DNA from: Lineus longissimus
Lineage: Eukaryota > Nemertea > Pilidiophora > Heteronemertea > Lineidae
Assembly (NCBI RefSeq): GCF_910592395.1
Contig: NC_088322.1
Span: 14,877,431-14,937,430, forward strand
DNA length: 60,000 nucleotides
Direction: 5' to 3'
Both the position numbers and the translations under genes were made by a program. Shown here piece by piece: positions 1 to 10,154 of this stretch (position 1 is the stretch's first letter; each line of letters starts with the position of its first letter). Below the pieces are notes generated by a model that was not told the DNA's origin, did not search any database, and saw nothing but the letters and a program-made list of their open reading frames with translations.

Positions 1-336
1 CTTCTAAAGTTTCCATTTCAATTGACAAAGACTATCTCCTCCAGTGAGGAGACGCTCCTCAGAGTCATGATCACAGACATTTATTAGACTGTCCCCTCTG
101 AGAGATGTGATTTCGTTATTCAGGACATGAGAAGAAACCCATGTGAAGAGGTTTTCAACAGTCGAAGTGCACTAGTGTCCTCGGGACTTGTCGCAATGAA
201 CCGCAAGATTCAACGTCCTATTGGGATCGTCATGAGGACACTGTCACAACCATTACTCCATTTGTGTTTTAGCTTTAAGCTGACAAGCACAGCTTTCCCA
301 ATATGAAATTATAATCATCGAACTTGTCTATTCCAG
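1..336 (+). other. Intron 5' of the dynein terminal exon
   Basis: No coding segment fits the dynein frame here, and the stretch ends in a pyrimidine-rich splice acceptor. I read it as the 3' part of the last dynein intron. Confidence 0.7.
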
Positions 337-543
337 ATCTGGATCAAGCCGTGCAAGAAAGAAGAGATTGCCAAACGCCAGACGTATATCTCGCCCGTCT
401 ACAAGACCAGTGAAAGACGAGGCACACTCTCCACGACCGGTCACTCCACTAACTTTGTCATCTCGATGCTGCTACCCTCGGACAAACCATCCGAGCATTG
501 GATTCGACGAAGCGTGGCATTGCTATGTCAGCTCGATGATTAG
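337..543 (+). CDS. Axonemal dynein heavy chain, C-terminal (last) coding exon
   Basis: The reading frame from 337 encodes 68 residues and stops at TAG 541-543. It is the extreme C-terminus of an axonemal dynein heavy chain, the ATP-driven motor of cilia and flagella. The run [18 protein letters not shown] followed by LPSDKP, EHWI and the ending ALLCQLDD is the highly conserved end of the C-terminal domain of this family. The exon opens after a good acceptor (TTGTCTATTCCAG, ending at 336) and starts with IWIKP, matching the usual exon content. The close match to the inner-arm, single-headed type (DNAH3/7/12-like) is inference; the exact paralogue cannot be fixed from 68 residues. No upstream exon is visible in bases 1-336, which read as intron. 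The remaining roughly 4,000 residues must lie to the left of the window. The first base of the exon may complete a codon begun upstream. Confidence 0.95.
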   Translation: MWIKPCKKEEIAKRQTYISPVYKTSERRGTLSTTGHSTNFVISMLLPSDKPSEHWIRRSVALLCQLDD

Positions 544-746
544 AATATTGAAACTACGATAATATGCAACGTTGAGGACAATATTTCATGACGTTGAAAA
601 TTACAAAGAAAATTTGAGCACAATTTTTCCTGACATTTATTAGTTAGAACTGTCATGACAGTAACTTTTGCTATTCAGAGTGCTACCTACCAGAAAATTT
701 ATTCAAATATATTTATTTTGCAAGATGTTGTAAGATTATTTATGTA

Positions 747-752
747 AATAAA
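747..752 (+). terminator. Poly(A) signal AATAAA of the dynein gene
   Basis: AATAAA lies 204 nt after the dynein stop codon, with T/GT-rich sequence about 35-50 nt downstream (TTTTTGTGTTTTG). The 3' UTR would be about 220-230 nt. Confidence 0.75.
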
Positions 753-780
753 CTTGTGTATAAAGAGTTATTTACTTGAC

Positions 781-3042
781 CAGGAAAGTTTTTGTGTTTT
801 GTATGCGGAGTACATTGGGAGCTCTGCATACGTGGTTTGTAAGTTTGGCTGAATTCATGCTAGGGTATACCAGAAACTGTCTGGTTCAGACATACTTTAC
901 TGCTGTGATAAGTGCAGGTATCCTTTGCAACTCCCATGGTTAAGATACTGATGTGTTAACTCAAGATTCATCATTAGACTCGTTAGTTTCAGTTTTCTGT
1001 TTCTGTTTCTTGGGCAGCAAAGCGTTTTAGAAGTGCCAAAACCTACCATCTCGAACCACCATTGAAGAAAATATGTGCAAGAGGTTCATTTACATCGGGC
1101 CTAACTATGCATAGTTATCCTTATTATTGAAGGATCCTTCGTTTTTCTACGAGTTGTTGTCAAAATATCGTTTCAATGTGAAAACTGCATGGCTTAATAG
1201 TATACAGTGACAGTTACTTCATCATTATAATCTTCTATCCAGAAAAATCAAATGTTGCTATGAGTACCAGTCCACTTTCTGATTGGTGATAGGATCACAT
1301 TATGTTTTGATTAATATTGGCAAACATCTCCAATAAATATCATTCATTTCCGTCCAGTTTGTGTGAACTACTGTGATAATTTCAAACCGTCCTATTTTCA
1401 CATTTAGAACTGCTGAAGATTTTCTACATGTATCATTCCTTTCTTTATTTTTGATTGCACTTTTAGGGAATAGTTTCAATGTGTTTGCAGCTAACTTGGC
1501 ACAATCATTACCACACAAAGAATTAAGGTCAGGTTAAGTTGAAATAGACTCGGGTTTGAACCTTTCTTGAAAATCTGTGATAAGCTAACAATGATTCCCT
1601 CCAGTGCCACTAGTGGCGCCACTTGTACAGTGATCTCTATTGGTCAAATCTTGTACTAATATTTGAAATTATTTATCTGCTTTTGTTTGTTTGATATTTT
1701 GTTATAGTCAAGAGATTTCATATACACACGTCATTATGTAAATAGGAATTATTAGTTTGTCTGAGTAACCAATGATGATCATATTTGATTAACAATAAAG
1801 CAAGAAAATGGAATCTTTTTTCAGTACCATCCTTTATGATCCACCTGTTTTTGACACAAGGAGCATTGGCTCCTAGTCGATTTTACAGTAAATTGCCCAG
1901 CCATCTGGGTGGGACTGTTCAGTCTTGCTGTATGATCATTCCATGTACATTGTATTGTAACTACTATTTTTTGTGAAATGCAACAGTGAATATATTTAGA
2001 AAACTGTCGTTTGTTCAGTTTTTAAGTTTGTCGTATAGATGGAGTAAATAATACATAAGATGAGCCTCAATGACACAGGAGAATATGGAAGAAAGTGATG
2101 TACTCAGATTTCACTTGAGACAGACAACAGTGAAATGAACAACCAGTCTGTCTCAATCGCCAAGCTTAGAGCAACATGTGCTTCGTTTTGCTGTGACAGG
2201 TCACATATGCGTCTTGTCTTGATCACAGGTTGTTCATATCCTCTGACCTCTGACCTCTGTCCACAGTGTGTGTTATGACCATAAGTGGAAGGGGTGTCTT
2301 AATTGTTCTGAGCCTGGTTGTGACCGACAAGGAAAGAAAAATGGATGGCTTTGCCAGACTAGGCATACATCGGCTGCAAATTCTGCTCTCTCATCCATCT
2401 CCCCAGCCAGTAATTGTCTCCATGGTTGTACCTTCATCACTGCTATCGGACAAATTCTTAGATGTGGCTCTGATTAATCTACATTTAAAGACGTGCCTAA
2501 GTTGTGACCAAGACCTAGGAGAAGACAATGTGACTGTGTGTTTCATGATATCATTTGCCTGGCTGGTTGTGACTTTGTCTTCAAGAGGAAATTTGGGGAA
2601 AAAGAAATTGCCACAGTCAAACACAACAGAATTCTGGTAAGGCTATCTCTATCTAACTATCTCACCCGTCTCTCTCTTCCGTCAACATCAATCACTGGGC
2701 GAGCCAAATCATCGTAATCAGTTGGGTCAGGGAATGAAATCGCCTCAGGTGATACGTATATCAGAGACAGCTATCAAAAACATTTTTCTCTCAAACTTTT
2801 CTACCCAATTTCATTTTACTGTATTTGTGTATCTCCAAAGATGCAGCATTCCAAAATTGAGCTTGATATTCCAAGTACTTCATTGCTGTTCAAACTTATG
2901 TCAAAAATATCCCAAATGGAAGCTAAAAACTGAATATGTGACCTTGGTTCTAGGTTAACAAAACTGTGAATGTATGCAAATGCATAAGGCGTAAGAGACG
3001 CTAAGACCTGGGTATGAGGTATGTTTAAAGTGGCCAGCATTC
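781..3042. other. Intergenic stretch, no gene recognised
   Basis: No recognisable protein. An open frame of 124 codons at 2266-2640 follows a splice-acceptor-like tract (CTCTGTCCACAG) but its translation has no family features. A second AATAAA occurs near 1795. A 12-bp perfect palindrome AGTGGCGCCACT lies near 1611-1622. Confidence 0.6.
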
Positions 3043-3173
3043 TGTAACAGAGGAAAAACATCAAGGTCCAACCGGGGATTGAACCCGGGACCTCTCGCTC
3101 AGAAGGCCATCACTCTACCGACTGAGCTAAATGGAATTTCCCTCTTGCCTGGGCTAGTAGGAATGATGCCACA
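3043..3173 (-). repeat. Complete LTR (3' LTR) of the TRIM-like element
   Basis: 131 bp, TGTGG...TTACA on the minus strand. The tRNA-like block covers LTR positions about 37-109, leaving 22 bp to the LTR end. Next to it lies the purine tract, as expected for a 3' LTR. Confidence 0.7.
3065..3137 (-). pseudogene. tRNA-like sequence inside the LTR (copy A)
   Basis: Contains a canonical A box (TAGCTCAGTCGG) and B box (GGTTCAATCCC) with a good T-arm stem (CCGGG/CCCGG) and D-arm pairing. The 5' acceptor half (TTCCATT) does not pair with the 3' half (TTGGACC), and the anticodon stem is broken. It is therefore not a working tRNA gene but could still carry a Pol III internal promoter. Confidence 0.7.
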
Positions 3174-3287
3174 TACTCCCCCTGTTCGGGAAAGTTGTCC
3201 TCACAAGCGGGTTCTTCCGTGATACAAAGGGTTAATTCATTATCCAAAGACACACCAGCATCTAAACAAATTATTAGTACCCTTTTA

Positions 3288-3302
3288 CCACGTGGGGCGC
3301 CA
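3288..3302 (-). other. Primer binding site, tRNA-Lys type
   Basis: Minus strand TGGCGCCCCACGTGG, two bases after the LTR end TTACA. One mismatch to the tRNA-Lys(CUU)-type primer binding site TGGCGCCCAACGTGG. Confidence 0.75.
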
Positions 3303-3304
3303 AA

Positions 3305-3388
3305 TGTAACAGAGGAAAAACATCAAGGTCCAACCGGGGATTGAACACGGGACCTCTCGCTTATAAGGCCATCACTCTACCGACTGAG
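3305..3388 (-). repeat. Truncated 5' LTR of the TRIM-like element (copy B)
   Basis: Matches the inner 84 bp of the complete LTR, ending TTACA next to the PBS. It is cut off inside the A box at 3388, so about 47 bp of the outer end are missing. It differs from copy A in the anticodon region (TTATAA for TTCTGA) and before the B box (CGTGTTC for CGGGTTC). Confidence 0.7.
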
Positions 3389-3408
3389 TACATACATGTA
3401 GTTACATT

Positions 3409-3536
3409 TTTCCCTTTAGCTCAGTCGGTAGAGTGATGGCCTTATAAGCGAGAGGTCCCGTGTTCAATCCCCGGTTGGACCTTTATGTTTTTCCTCTGTT
3501 ACATTTGGCGCCCAACGTGGTAAAAGGGTACTAATA
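3409..3536 (+). mobile_element. Inverted partial copy of the TRIM-like element (copy C)
   Basis: Plus-strand LTR fragment with the tRNA-like block (3409-3481), LTR end TTACA at 3503, spacer TT, PBS TGGCGCCCAACGTGG (3506-3520) and 16 bp of internal sequence. It shares with copy B the variants TTATAA and CGTGTTC, so B and C are closer to each other than to copy A. Its 5' edge (TTCCCTTTAG) extends further than copy B and resembles copy A. Confidence 0.7.
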
Positions 3537-4475
3537 CGGAATATCGCGATGAAATTTTCTGCAGCTCAGGTTCATGGGAGTATCTGTGTATTGTATCAGT
3601 TCATATTGTTGACATTTTGATATTGTTGGCGATAATCCCCAGACCGGCATATTGTTGACAAAAAAGGGATTCGTCGTGTCTCGTCATTAACTACTACAGA
3701 ACCAGCTGTCAATGGCAAATAGCGACCATCGAAATGAGCTCAGAGATTACGGTGTCTTTGCAAACCAAATGACGCGTCTGTGATAATCGACGCGAACCTC
3801 GTCGGCCAGCTGCGCACGTTGCGTGATGGCAGCCTGCGCAAGTGGCGTAATGGGCGCAAGTGGTCCCTTTGAGTGGCTCTGAGATTTAGGTATAAGCAAG
3901 CGAATAACACACAGTATACATATGTATTTTGAAGATACGATATCGGATGTTTACATCAATTCACCGGATCATTTGAGGCGGGCCGGGGATAGGCTGTGAT
4001 TTTGTTGTATTTTGGTGCAAACGCACTAATCTAACTTATGTCCGATTGCTTGCGTATTATTAACTCGTCTCAGAGTTTGGAATACCAACCACTAAATGGA
4101 CTAAATAGCAATATCAGGAGCATGGACTTCCGCCGGCGCAGTTTTTTGACTCAGTTCCGTTCCTACATAGTGTTCATCCCTCAGTTGACCACTTTCAACA
4201 GCTGAAGTGGCTAGTCTTTACTTCAACACAACTTCTGTCCGCAACTTCAAAAAACAACCGCAGATGTACGCCTACCAATGAGATAAACATGTCTTCACTT
4301 CTCTGCATATCAAAACTTTGATAGCCACTCTTCCCCTACGAGTATCATGAGAACTTCGACATACTTCGAAGCGCCACCAAACTTAGAAAAGTCTCTCTCA
4401 TCTAATTAGGAAAGTAATATGGCATTCGAATATTCGGCCAATTTCGCCTCGGATCTTTGATATCAAAACTTCAAC
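3537..4475 (+). other. Upstream region of the glycosyltransferase gene
   Basis: No coding exon or convincing TATA box seen. A pyrimidine tract with acceptor-like end (TCTCTCTCATCTAATTAG, to about 4409) could mark a 5' UTR exon boundary. The decamer GCGCAAGTGG occurs twice near 3836-3862. The promoter should lie here, but I cannot place it. Confidence 0.4.
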
Positions 4476-5840
4476 ATGAGGGCTGCGGCAGACAGTGTCT
4501 CTCTGCTTATTGGAGACAATGCTCCCAACACCAGAAGCAGGCGTTTGTACAACATCAAAAAATCTCATTACGTCACGCATCCCAGCCAATCATTTTTCAC
4601 CAAGAGACGTCAGGTGACCATGCGTTCGGCTACCTATTGGTTGACGGTCGTGTGCTTCATCCTCGCCATTCTCTTCGCATTGGTTCTTTATCTGACCTAC
4701 GTAATTCAGAGTCAAGATGTCCCCGTGTTTCCTAAAGACGACATTGTGCGCGTGCAAGGACCAGGACCTGGGACACTAAATATAGGTCCTGCGGTTGACG
4801 TCGATGGCCGTCACGGAAGTCAACATGGTCAAGGCGGTGTTCCTCCTCCACCGGACTCTCCAAACCGGAGGACCTCCCTAACAGGGATATCACGTGTCAT
4901 TCATCTAACATGGCGGACGAATCGTCTGCCCAAAAGAGCAAACCAATGGGTGAGATATTGGCCGGAGACAAATCCTAATTTCAAATACGTATTTTGGGAT
5001 GACGAGGCCATGGGTTTATTCGTCAAAGAATTCGTTCCGTATTTTCATCGATTCTGGGTCGCGGCGGGGGCTCAGCATCGCATCAACAAAGTGAACATTT
5101 TCAAATATCTCGTGTTGGCTCGCTATGGCGGGATTTACGCCGATATCGATGTGGAACCCTTGGAACCTTTCAAGGATTTGATCAACAAATACCCGTGTTT
5201 CTTTTCACACGAGAACCAGTATTTGTGTAGTTTCTTCCGGAAGTCAAGCAGACGTCCCTGCGTGTCCAATCATGTCATGGCCTGCCGACCAAACCACCCG
5301 TTCTTGAAACAAATCATTGAAAAACTCAAACAAAACATTTGGTTCAAGACATGCGCGAATAATCCAATCCACTGCACAGGGAACGAGGTCTTGGGCGAAG
5401 CCATTGAAGACTATAAAAAGGACGGGTCCCACGCCCACAATATTGAAAACGAAATTGTTGTGGCCTCAATGGAACACTTCAATCCGACTGTGGACAGAAC
5501 AAAAACGAAAGAGTTGCGCAAAATATGCGCCGGGAAAGGTCCTGATTTGAGCGACTATCAGAAAATATTATGCGAGAAATTATTGGCAGACGACTTTCAG
5601 ACGAACCCGTCAATGTATTCTCATGCCGTTCATCGTCATCTGAAATCGTATGAAGAAAGGCGAAACAATGTTCCTGTCGGGATCAGCGATGGCACGAGGA
5701 CGATTGATGACATCATGCCGGAAGTGACATATGCGAAAGACTTCATGGCTTCCGAGGATCAATATCTTCAGAAATTGGATGATACATTTCACGAACAAGT
5801 GGTGGCTGTACAAGGTGAAAGGGAACTGCCACCTCCGTAG
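4476..5840 (+). CDS. Type II membrane glycosyltransferase, GT32/OCH1-like (Gly_transf_sug domain)
   Basis: Uninterrupted 454-residue protein. It should transfer a sugar from a nucleotide donor in the Golgi or ER lumen; donor and acceptor are unknown. In order: a basic cytoplasmic tail (1-53), one hydrophobic span (about 54-77), a Gly/Pro-rich stem (about 94-130), then the catalytic domain from ISRVIHLTWRT (138). The DXD metal-binding motif is D223-I-D225 within YGGIYADIDVEPL (217-229), characteristic of the family that includes yeast OCH1 and inositol-phosphoceramide mannosyltransferases. The segment before it reads VNIFKY (206-211), where relatives usually have an A/S-D-x-x-R motif: both the Asp (N207) and Arg (K210) are changed. 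There are eleven cysteines in 241-366 and a family-like YSHAVH near 381-386. The start at 4476 has A at -3; Met49, just before the membrane span, is an alternative start. Single-exon coding is inferred from the unbroken frame. Confidence 0.9.
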   Translation: MRAAADSVSLLIGDNAPNTRSRRLYNIKKSHYVTHPSQSFFTKRRQVTMRSATYWLTVVCFILAILFALVLYLTYVIQSQDVPVFPKDDIVRVQGPGPGTLNIGPAVDVDGRHGSQHGQGGVPPPPDSPNRRTSLTGISRVIHLTWRTNRLPKRANQWVRYWPETNPNFKYVFWDDEAMGLFVKEFVPYFHRFWVAAGAQHRINKVNIFKYLVLARYGGIYADIDVEPLEPFKDLINKYPCFFSHENQYLCSFFRKSSRRPCVSNHVMACRPNHPFLKQIIEKLKQNIWFKTCANNPIHCTGNEVLGEAIEDYKKDGSHAHNIENEIVVASMEHFNPTVDRTKTKELRKICAGKGPDLSDYQKILCEKLLADDFQTNPSMYSHAVHRHLKSYEERRNNVPVGISDGTRTIDDIMPEVTYAKDFMASEDQYLQKLDDTFHEQVVAVQGERELPPP

Positions 5841-6232
5841 ATGCGTTCGACTGCACTGGCAACATCCTGGACTATTTCTTTCCGCAAATATGTTAGACTT
5901 TTGATCAGAATTGGCCGACCACTCGTTCGGGGCTAAAACAATCTTAATGATCGCGCAGAGGGCTTCGGATTCAACAATGCCGCCCGAATGTCTCAAAAAG
6001 TTGCTTTAGGAAAGAGCAAGCCTTCATCTGACTTTCTTTGTGGTGCGTGACAAAGTTTTGCGAACACTATTCTTTCTCTGCCTGGCTTTAGAAAAATGTA
6101 TGTTTTACAGTTACGCCTCGCCAGGCACTGCGTAACTGGTGGTGCATGTCAAACCACGGTTTGGTGTATTACATTGACAGCAACTGGCTAATCAACTAGG
6201 CATGAAAGGGGATTAACGTAATCATGAACAAC

Positions 6233-6238
6233 AATAAA
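6233..6238 (+). terminator. Poly(A) signal AATAAA of the glycosyltransferase gene
   Basis: First good AATAAA after the stop codon, 393 nt downstream, giving a plausible 3' UTR of about 410 nt. Confidence 0.6.
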
Positions 6239-6800
6239 CAAAACTGGTATTCATTCTGAAATGGCTCGTTTTATTCCATCCAACACTTCAACTCCTTTGG
6301 TATAATGAAGTCCATTTCTCTGCCACCTTTTGTACACAATACATATAACATTTTATAACTTTGTATCCAATATAGTTTGTCTTTTGGTGTAACTTTATTT
6401 CTCAATTTAATACTGAAAACTCAAAATAAGCTTCTTGCGCCCCTAGTGTCCATTTCCCGTACTACGACTACCCGCTCCCAAAAAGACGACTCTATATAGA
6501 CACTGAAAAGAGAAGATGAAAAGAACGTTACAAATAACGCCACTATTTGCCAATATAACATTACGATAACAAAAATATATTTGCGCACAATCTAGTTCAA
6601 TGCTGCCACTGCCTGTTGCCAACATGTCGAACAATGTCAGTGCAAAAATCTACACATACATGACATAATGATTAACTTTTGAACAACATCGAATAATCCT
6701 TCGGCAAAGTCGACAAGAACCCTGTCGCCGAAAGCTACACTTTATTATATGATACCAAGAATGAATCATAACGCGTCAGCAGAGTCGAGGCCACATCGTG

Positions 6801-6860
6801 TGACCTTGACTAGCGCCGAGATCACGTCACGTCAAGGTCAAGGTCAATCCAAGGTCAAGG
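6801..6860. promoter_or_regulatory. Cluster of nuclear-receptor half-sites (AAGGTCA)
   Basis: AAGGTCA at 6834-6840, 6840-6846 and 6851-6857 in direct orientation, the first as TCAAGGTCA, plus TGACCTT at 6801-6807 on the other strand. TCAAGGTCA is the extended half-site bound by ERR and FTZ-F1/NR5A-type receptors. Function here is inferred. Confidence 0.5.
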
Positions 6861-7690
6861 CTATCTGCTCACCATTTTTATCCTGCCATTTTGCAGCTAA
6901 AAATACAGTCGAAGTATCTGGTTGTTCCTTTATACCGGAGGCACCTCTCGTTCGCGCAGACGTCATACGCCTCTGCCTCACTGGCAAAATAACACAACAC
7001 TGAAAAGCAGAAAACAAGGGGTTAATTATACTCATTCAAATCCGTAAAGCGTTTTAAACTCGACGTTTTAGATGTCATTGCCATGCATCTTTTATCAGAA
7101 GAAACTGTTTGGTTTTTGGCCACAATAAAAAAAGGTTAATCTCGTGGTGAGTTGTGCTAGCTCAAGTTTCATCTCCAACATCGTCCAGTAGAATAAACGA
7201 AGAACCACTTTATCTCTTGGCGAATATTTTCTTTGTTCCCAAGAAGGTGCAATCAGAATTGTTCTAGGTGACTTAGCGTCTTTGTAATGATGATGATGTT
7301 GATACCGAGAAATCATTTGCAGGTGAAGGACCTCCTCCAGGTGTCTGCTCTGACAATGCTTTTCTAGATAGTCCTTTTTGAACTATCTGTAAAATCAAAT
7401 ACAGATTGGCAACCAGTAAAACAAGGATCCCCGAACAGCGTGTAATCGCCAATTCGAGCGCCCCTGGGACTCCCCGATTCGAATATACCGTGGAGATACC
7501 ACGACCACGCGGCGTAGCTACCAAGAACAATAAAGTGACCTACTTAAGATGACAAGCAGTAAAGTGTAGACGAGTTGTCTCCAGTTGCTCTCCATGTCTG
7601 CTCTTACTCACGGCTCTGAAACGACAAAGAAGCAAAAGGATCACATTGTGAACTACGCGCCAGGCTTGATTCAAGACTTCCCGTCGCCGC

Positions 7691-7746
7691 GACCAATCAG
7701 ATGCTTCCTGTAACGAAGAAGCATGGGAGAGTACTTCTGATTGGTC
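7691..7746. repeat. Hairpin ended by CCAAT boxes
   Basis: Perfect 11-bp arms GACCAATCAGA (7691-7701) and TCTGATTGGTC (7736-7746). A second stem ATGCTTC/GAAGCAT lies inside (7701-7707, 7718-7724). Confidence 0.75.
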
Positions 7747-9677
7747 ACTAACATGACCGGACGTCTCCGGAATTCTGCTTGCGGAAAGTGGTCAACTTAC
7801 TCTTGATGCTGAGCTGCTATCTATTTGATGACAGTTGCTCCACCTATATGCTCACTGATCATGAGAACAGAATAATGGTCCTTCCCATAAAACTACGAAA
7901 CCCATATGACCATGATGTATTTACGTCTGTAATTGAATCGGTTTAGTTAATTATGTCATTCATGGTTTGTGATTGACAGCTCAATAAAGAAATGCTGGCA
8001 CGACCAAATATTGTGTTTTCACAGAAAGATAAAACGGGAAGACGAAGTAGCTTCAGCCCATCGTGGGTCATGAAACCCCCATAAAAACGAATGATCCTTT
8101 CAAGTCACCGCAATTTAGTCTTGTTTCGAGCCCGTCCTCCCGTGCTATCGTTACTTCTCGCGTGATTAATTGAGACGGACTGAGCCAGAAGATCAGCTAG
8201 ATATTTCTTCTACTGAATAAATAATGACGAAATGCATAGAAAATGCGGGAAAGGATTTGTGACTTTGGCGCCAAATACTCAAGTAATGGTAAATTGATTA
8301 TTTATGCTGCTGCAAAGACTGCAGACTTCGGTGCGATCTCCTGCGATCCCGCGAGACACAATCTCACGTTTCAGTGCTCGTCACTTCGTGTGGTTCGTGA
8401 GGAAACAATTTTCACTGCATCAATATTGGGCCCAGTAATTGTGTATTAATGGTCCCAATCAAATAATAACTAGCCGTACATCTCATCGTGACAGCCATCA
8501 CAAAAATGGACATTGGCACAAACAGCTTCTTTCACCCTAGTTTAGATTCATGCCAAACCGGGGTAGAAATGTTACGTCATTTGTTGGCTCTGTTTGAATA
8601 GCTGATTAAGCCTCTTAATTCCAAAGGGCTGGCGCAGTCGCTGTTTTTGTGATGGGAGCTCCAAGCAGTAAAGTAGAATATAAAAAACCCAATACCATTG
8701 GGGAGGGATGGTGTCACGAAGTTTTGTTGTCCAGTCATCAACGCTGGCCTTTAACCAGACTCAAGTGTCCCCAAATAGGTCGTTAGGACATTGTCACAGA
8801 AATCCAAAGTGTGATTAGATTACCACAAAAACCGCCGGGCATGATGGTGATAAATGTGAAAACATCACTGCGTCATGTCTCGGTTTTTCCAGGCTAAGGA
8901 CATCATTATTTTTTCGTTACCCAGAGGGCATAGTCGGAGAAAGCTAGCAGTGGTTAAGTCAACAATACCAACTACAAAATGAGGTAGACTGGCAAATATA
9001 TAATGATATGGTAACTACTTTTCGTAACAGCTGCCACAGAAAACTACGCTCGGCCTAGCGGTTATCATAATGAGGCACCTGTCCTACCTCCTAGCCTAGC
9101 CATTAGTAACGGTTGCCAAGTGATACTTGCACCGCGTACTATGCGTACAGTTGGCCTCTTCCGGTTGGTCTCTTCCGGTTTAAGAGGCAGCAAATGCAGC
9201 GAGTCCTCTCATTGGGAGATTGGTACCTGTCCAGGTTATTTCCGAATTCATGATTATTCTTTCCCCTTTCCATGTTTCTAAATAATGCAAAGAAATCGAC
9301 ACACATCGTCGAATCTCCGGATCCTATATATCCCGCTTCCTCTAAGTTTGACGTAACTCCGCATCCAATTGCGACAAAAGATACTAGGATTACAACCCGT
9401 GCTTTCTTCCCTCCAGGAATAGAGCAAGGCATTGGCTGATTCAAGTAAACTTCCGGTAGTAAACTTGACACAGGCATTAATTTGCTTTGAGTCAACCGAT
9501 ACGATATGGATTAAAAACTCAGTAGACCCTTACGTCCCTTCCTGCTTGCATATCAAATAAGGTGCAAAAAGCAGTTGTTTAATCGCAAGCCAGTATGTGG
9601 TATCAGTCAGGTATGATGATCAACTAGTAGAAAATAACGCGTTTATGATATTTTGATTGGACTGGAACAGTTCAATT

Positions 9678-9748
9678 ATGCCAGATGTCAACAACTTGAG
9701 CAGTAGGCGCTCGCCGCCGCGGAGAAATACGTACGCTCGGTTCGGCGG
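9678..9748 (+). CDS. Candidate first coding exon, product unknown
   Basis: ATG at 9678 opens a frame of 23 codons plus two bases that runs directly into a strong splice donor (GG/GTAAGT at 9749). The peptide begins MPDVNNLSSRRSPPRR and ends NTYARFGG. It is rich in Arg, Ser and Pro with potential kinase sites. The exon is the most GC-rich spot in its surroundings, with several CpGs (CGCTCGCCGCCGCGG). A CCAAT-box core lies at 9654-9660, unusually close to the ATG. I do not recognise the protein, and no continuing exon in the right phase was found downstream, so the gene would need a long intron. It could also be chance. Confidence 0.3.
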
Positions 9749-10154
9749 GTAAGTGGTAGCCTATCGCTAGTATCCTAGTCACAGCTACAGCAGCGAGGAA
9801 GTGCTCTTGTGGAATAAGACATTAACAAACATCTTAGCCCAGTGTATTGAACAAGACCATGGAGAACTGTTATGCAGATGCGGCAGTTAACGATTGACCA
9901 ACTGCTGAACTGTCTCTCTCTCCTTGCGGGATAAACGGCTTCAAATGCCAGACAATGAAATCGATTTCGACCTTCTCACCTTGGTTAACTATCGATTTAG
10001 ACACAGTAATCACCGCCTACTACTGCCCAATGCCAGGGTTGTCAACGTTGTTGTGTCTGCATTGCCTTCTAAACTTATTGGGGTAAGATTCATCCCTCGA
10101 TCAACGCACGCCAACTATAAATATGCTTAACAATGCGCGTGTTCCTATGGTCCA

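Larger units (their letters stand above)
3043..3388 (-). mobile_element. TRIM-like miniature LTR retrotransposon with tRNA-like sequence in its LTR
   Basis: On the minus strand the order is: 5' LTR (3388-3305, its outer part missing), two T residues, primer binding site TGGCGCCCCACGTGG (3302-3288), about 100 bp of non-coding internal DNA, a purine tract AGGGGGAG (3183-3176), then a complete 3' LTR (3173-3043, 131 bp). The 3' LTR begins TGTGG and ends TTACA, so it has the TG...CA ends of LTRs. The PBS matches the tRNA-Lys(CUU)-type site of many retroelements at 14 of 15 positions; the copy at 3506-3520 matches at 15 of 15. The internal part is only 131 bp and encodes nothing, as in terminal-repeat retrotransposons in miniature (TRIM). 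A full copy would be about 390 bp. Each LTR carries a tRNA-like block with A and B boxes. Target-site duplication cannot be tested because one end is broken. The structural reading is strong; mobility is inferred. Confidence 0.75.
3272..3536. repeat. Inverted repeat, 117-bp arms, 31-bp loop
   Basis: 3272-3388 and 3420-3536 are reverse complements with two mismatches (about 98%). The arms hold LTR, PBS and the start of the internal region. The centre 3389-3419 is not duplicated. The DNA could form a cruciform, and a transcript could form a long hairpin. Confidence 0.85.
6239..9677. other. Gene-free stretch with regulatory-looking sites
   Basis: No protein family recognised on either strand. 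Contents: nuclear-receptor half-site cluster (6801-6860), a CCAAT-ended hairpin (7691-7746), and two adjacent ETS-type sites (CTCTTCCGGTT twice, about 9157-9180) with a third near 9452. Confidence 0.5.

Noticed and set aside
2266-2640. 124-codon frame after an acceptor-like CTCTGTCCACAG
   Set aside because: A second overlapping frame is also open; neither translation resembles a known family.
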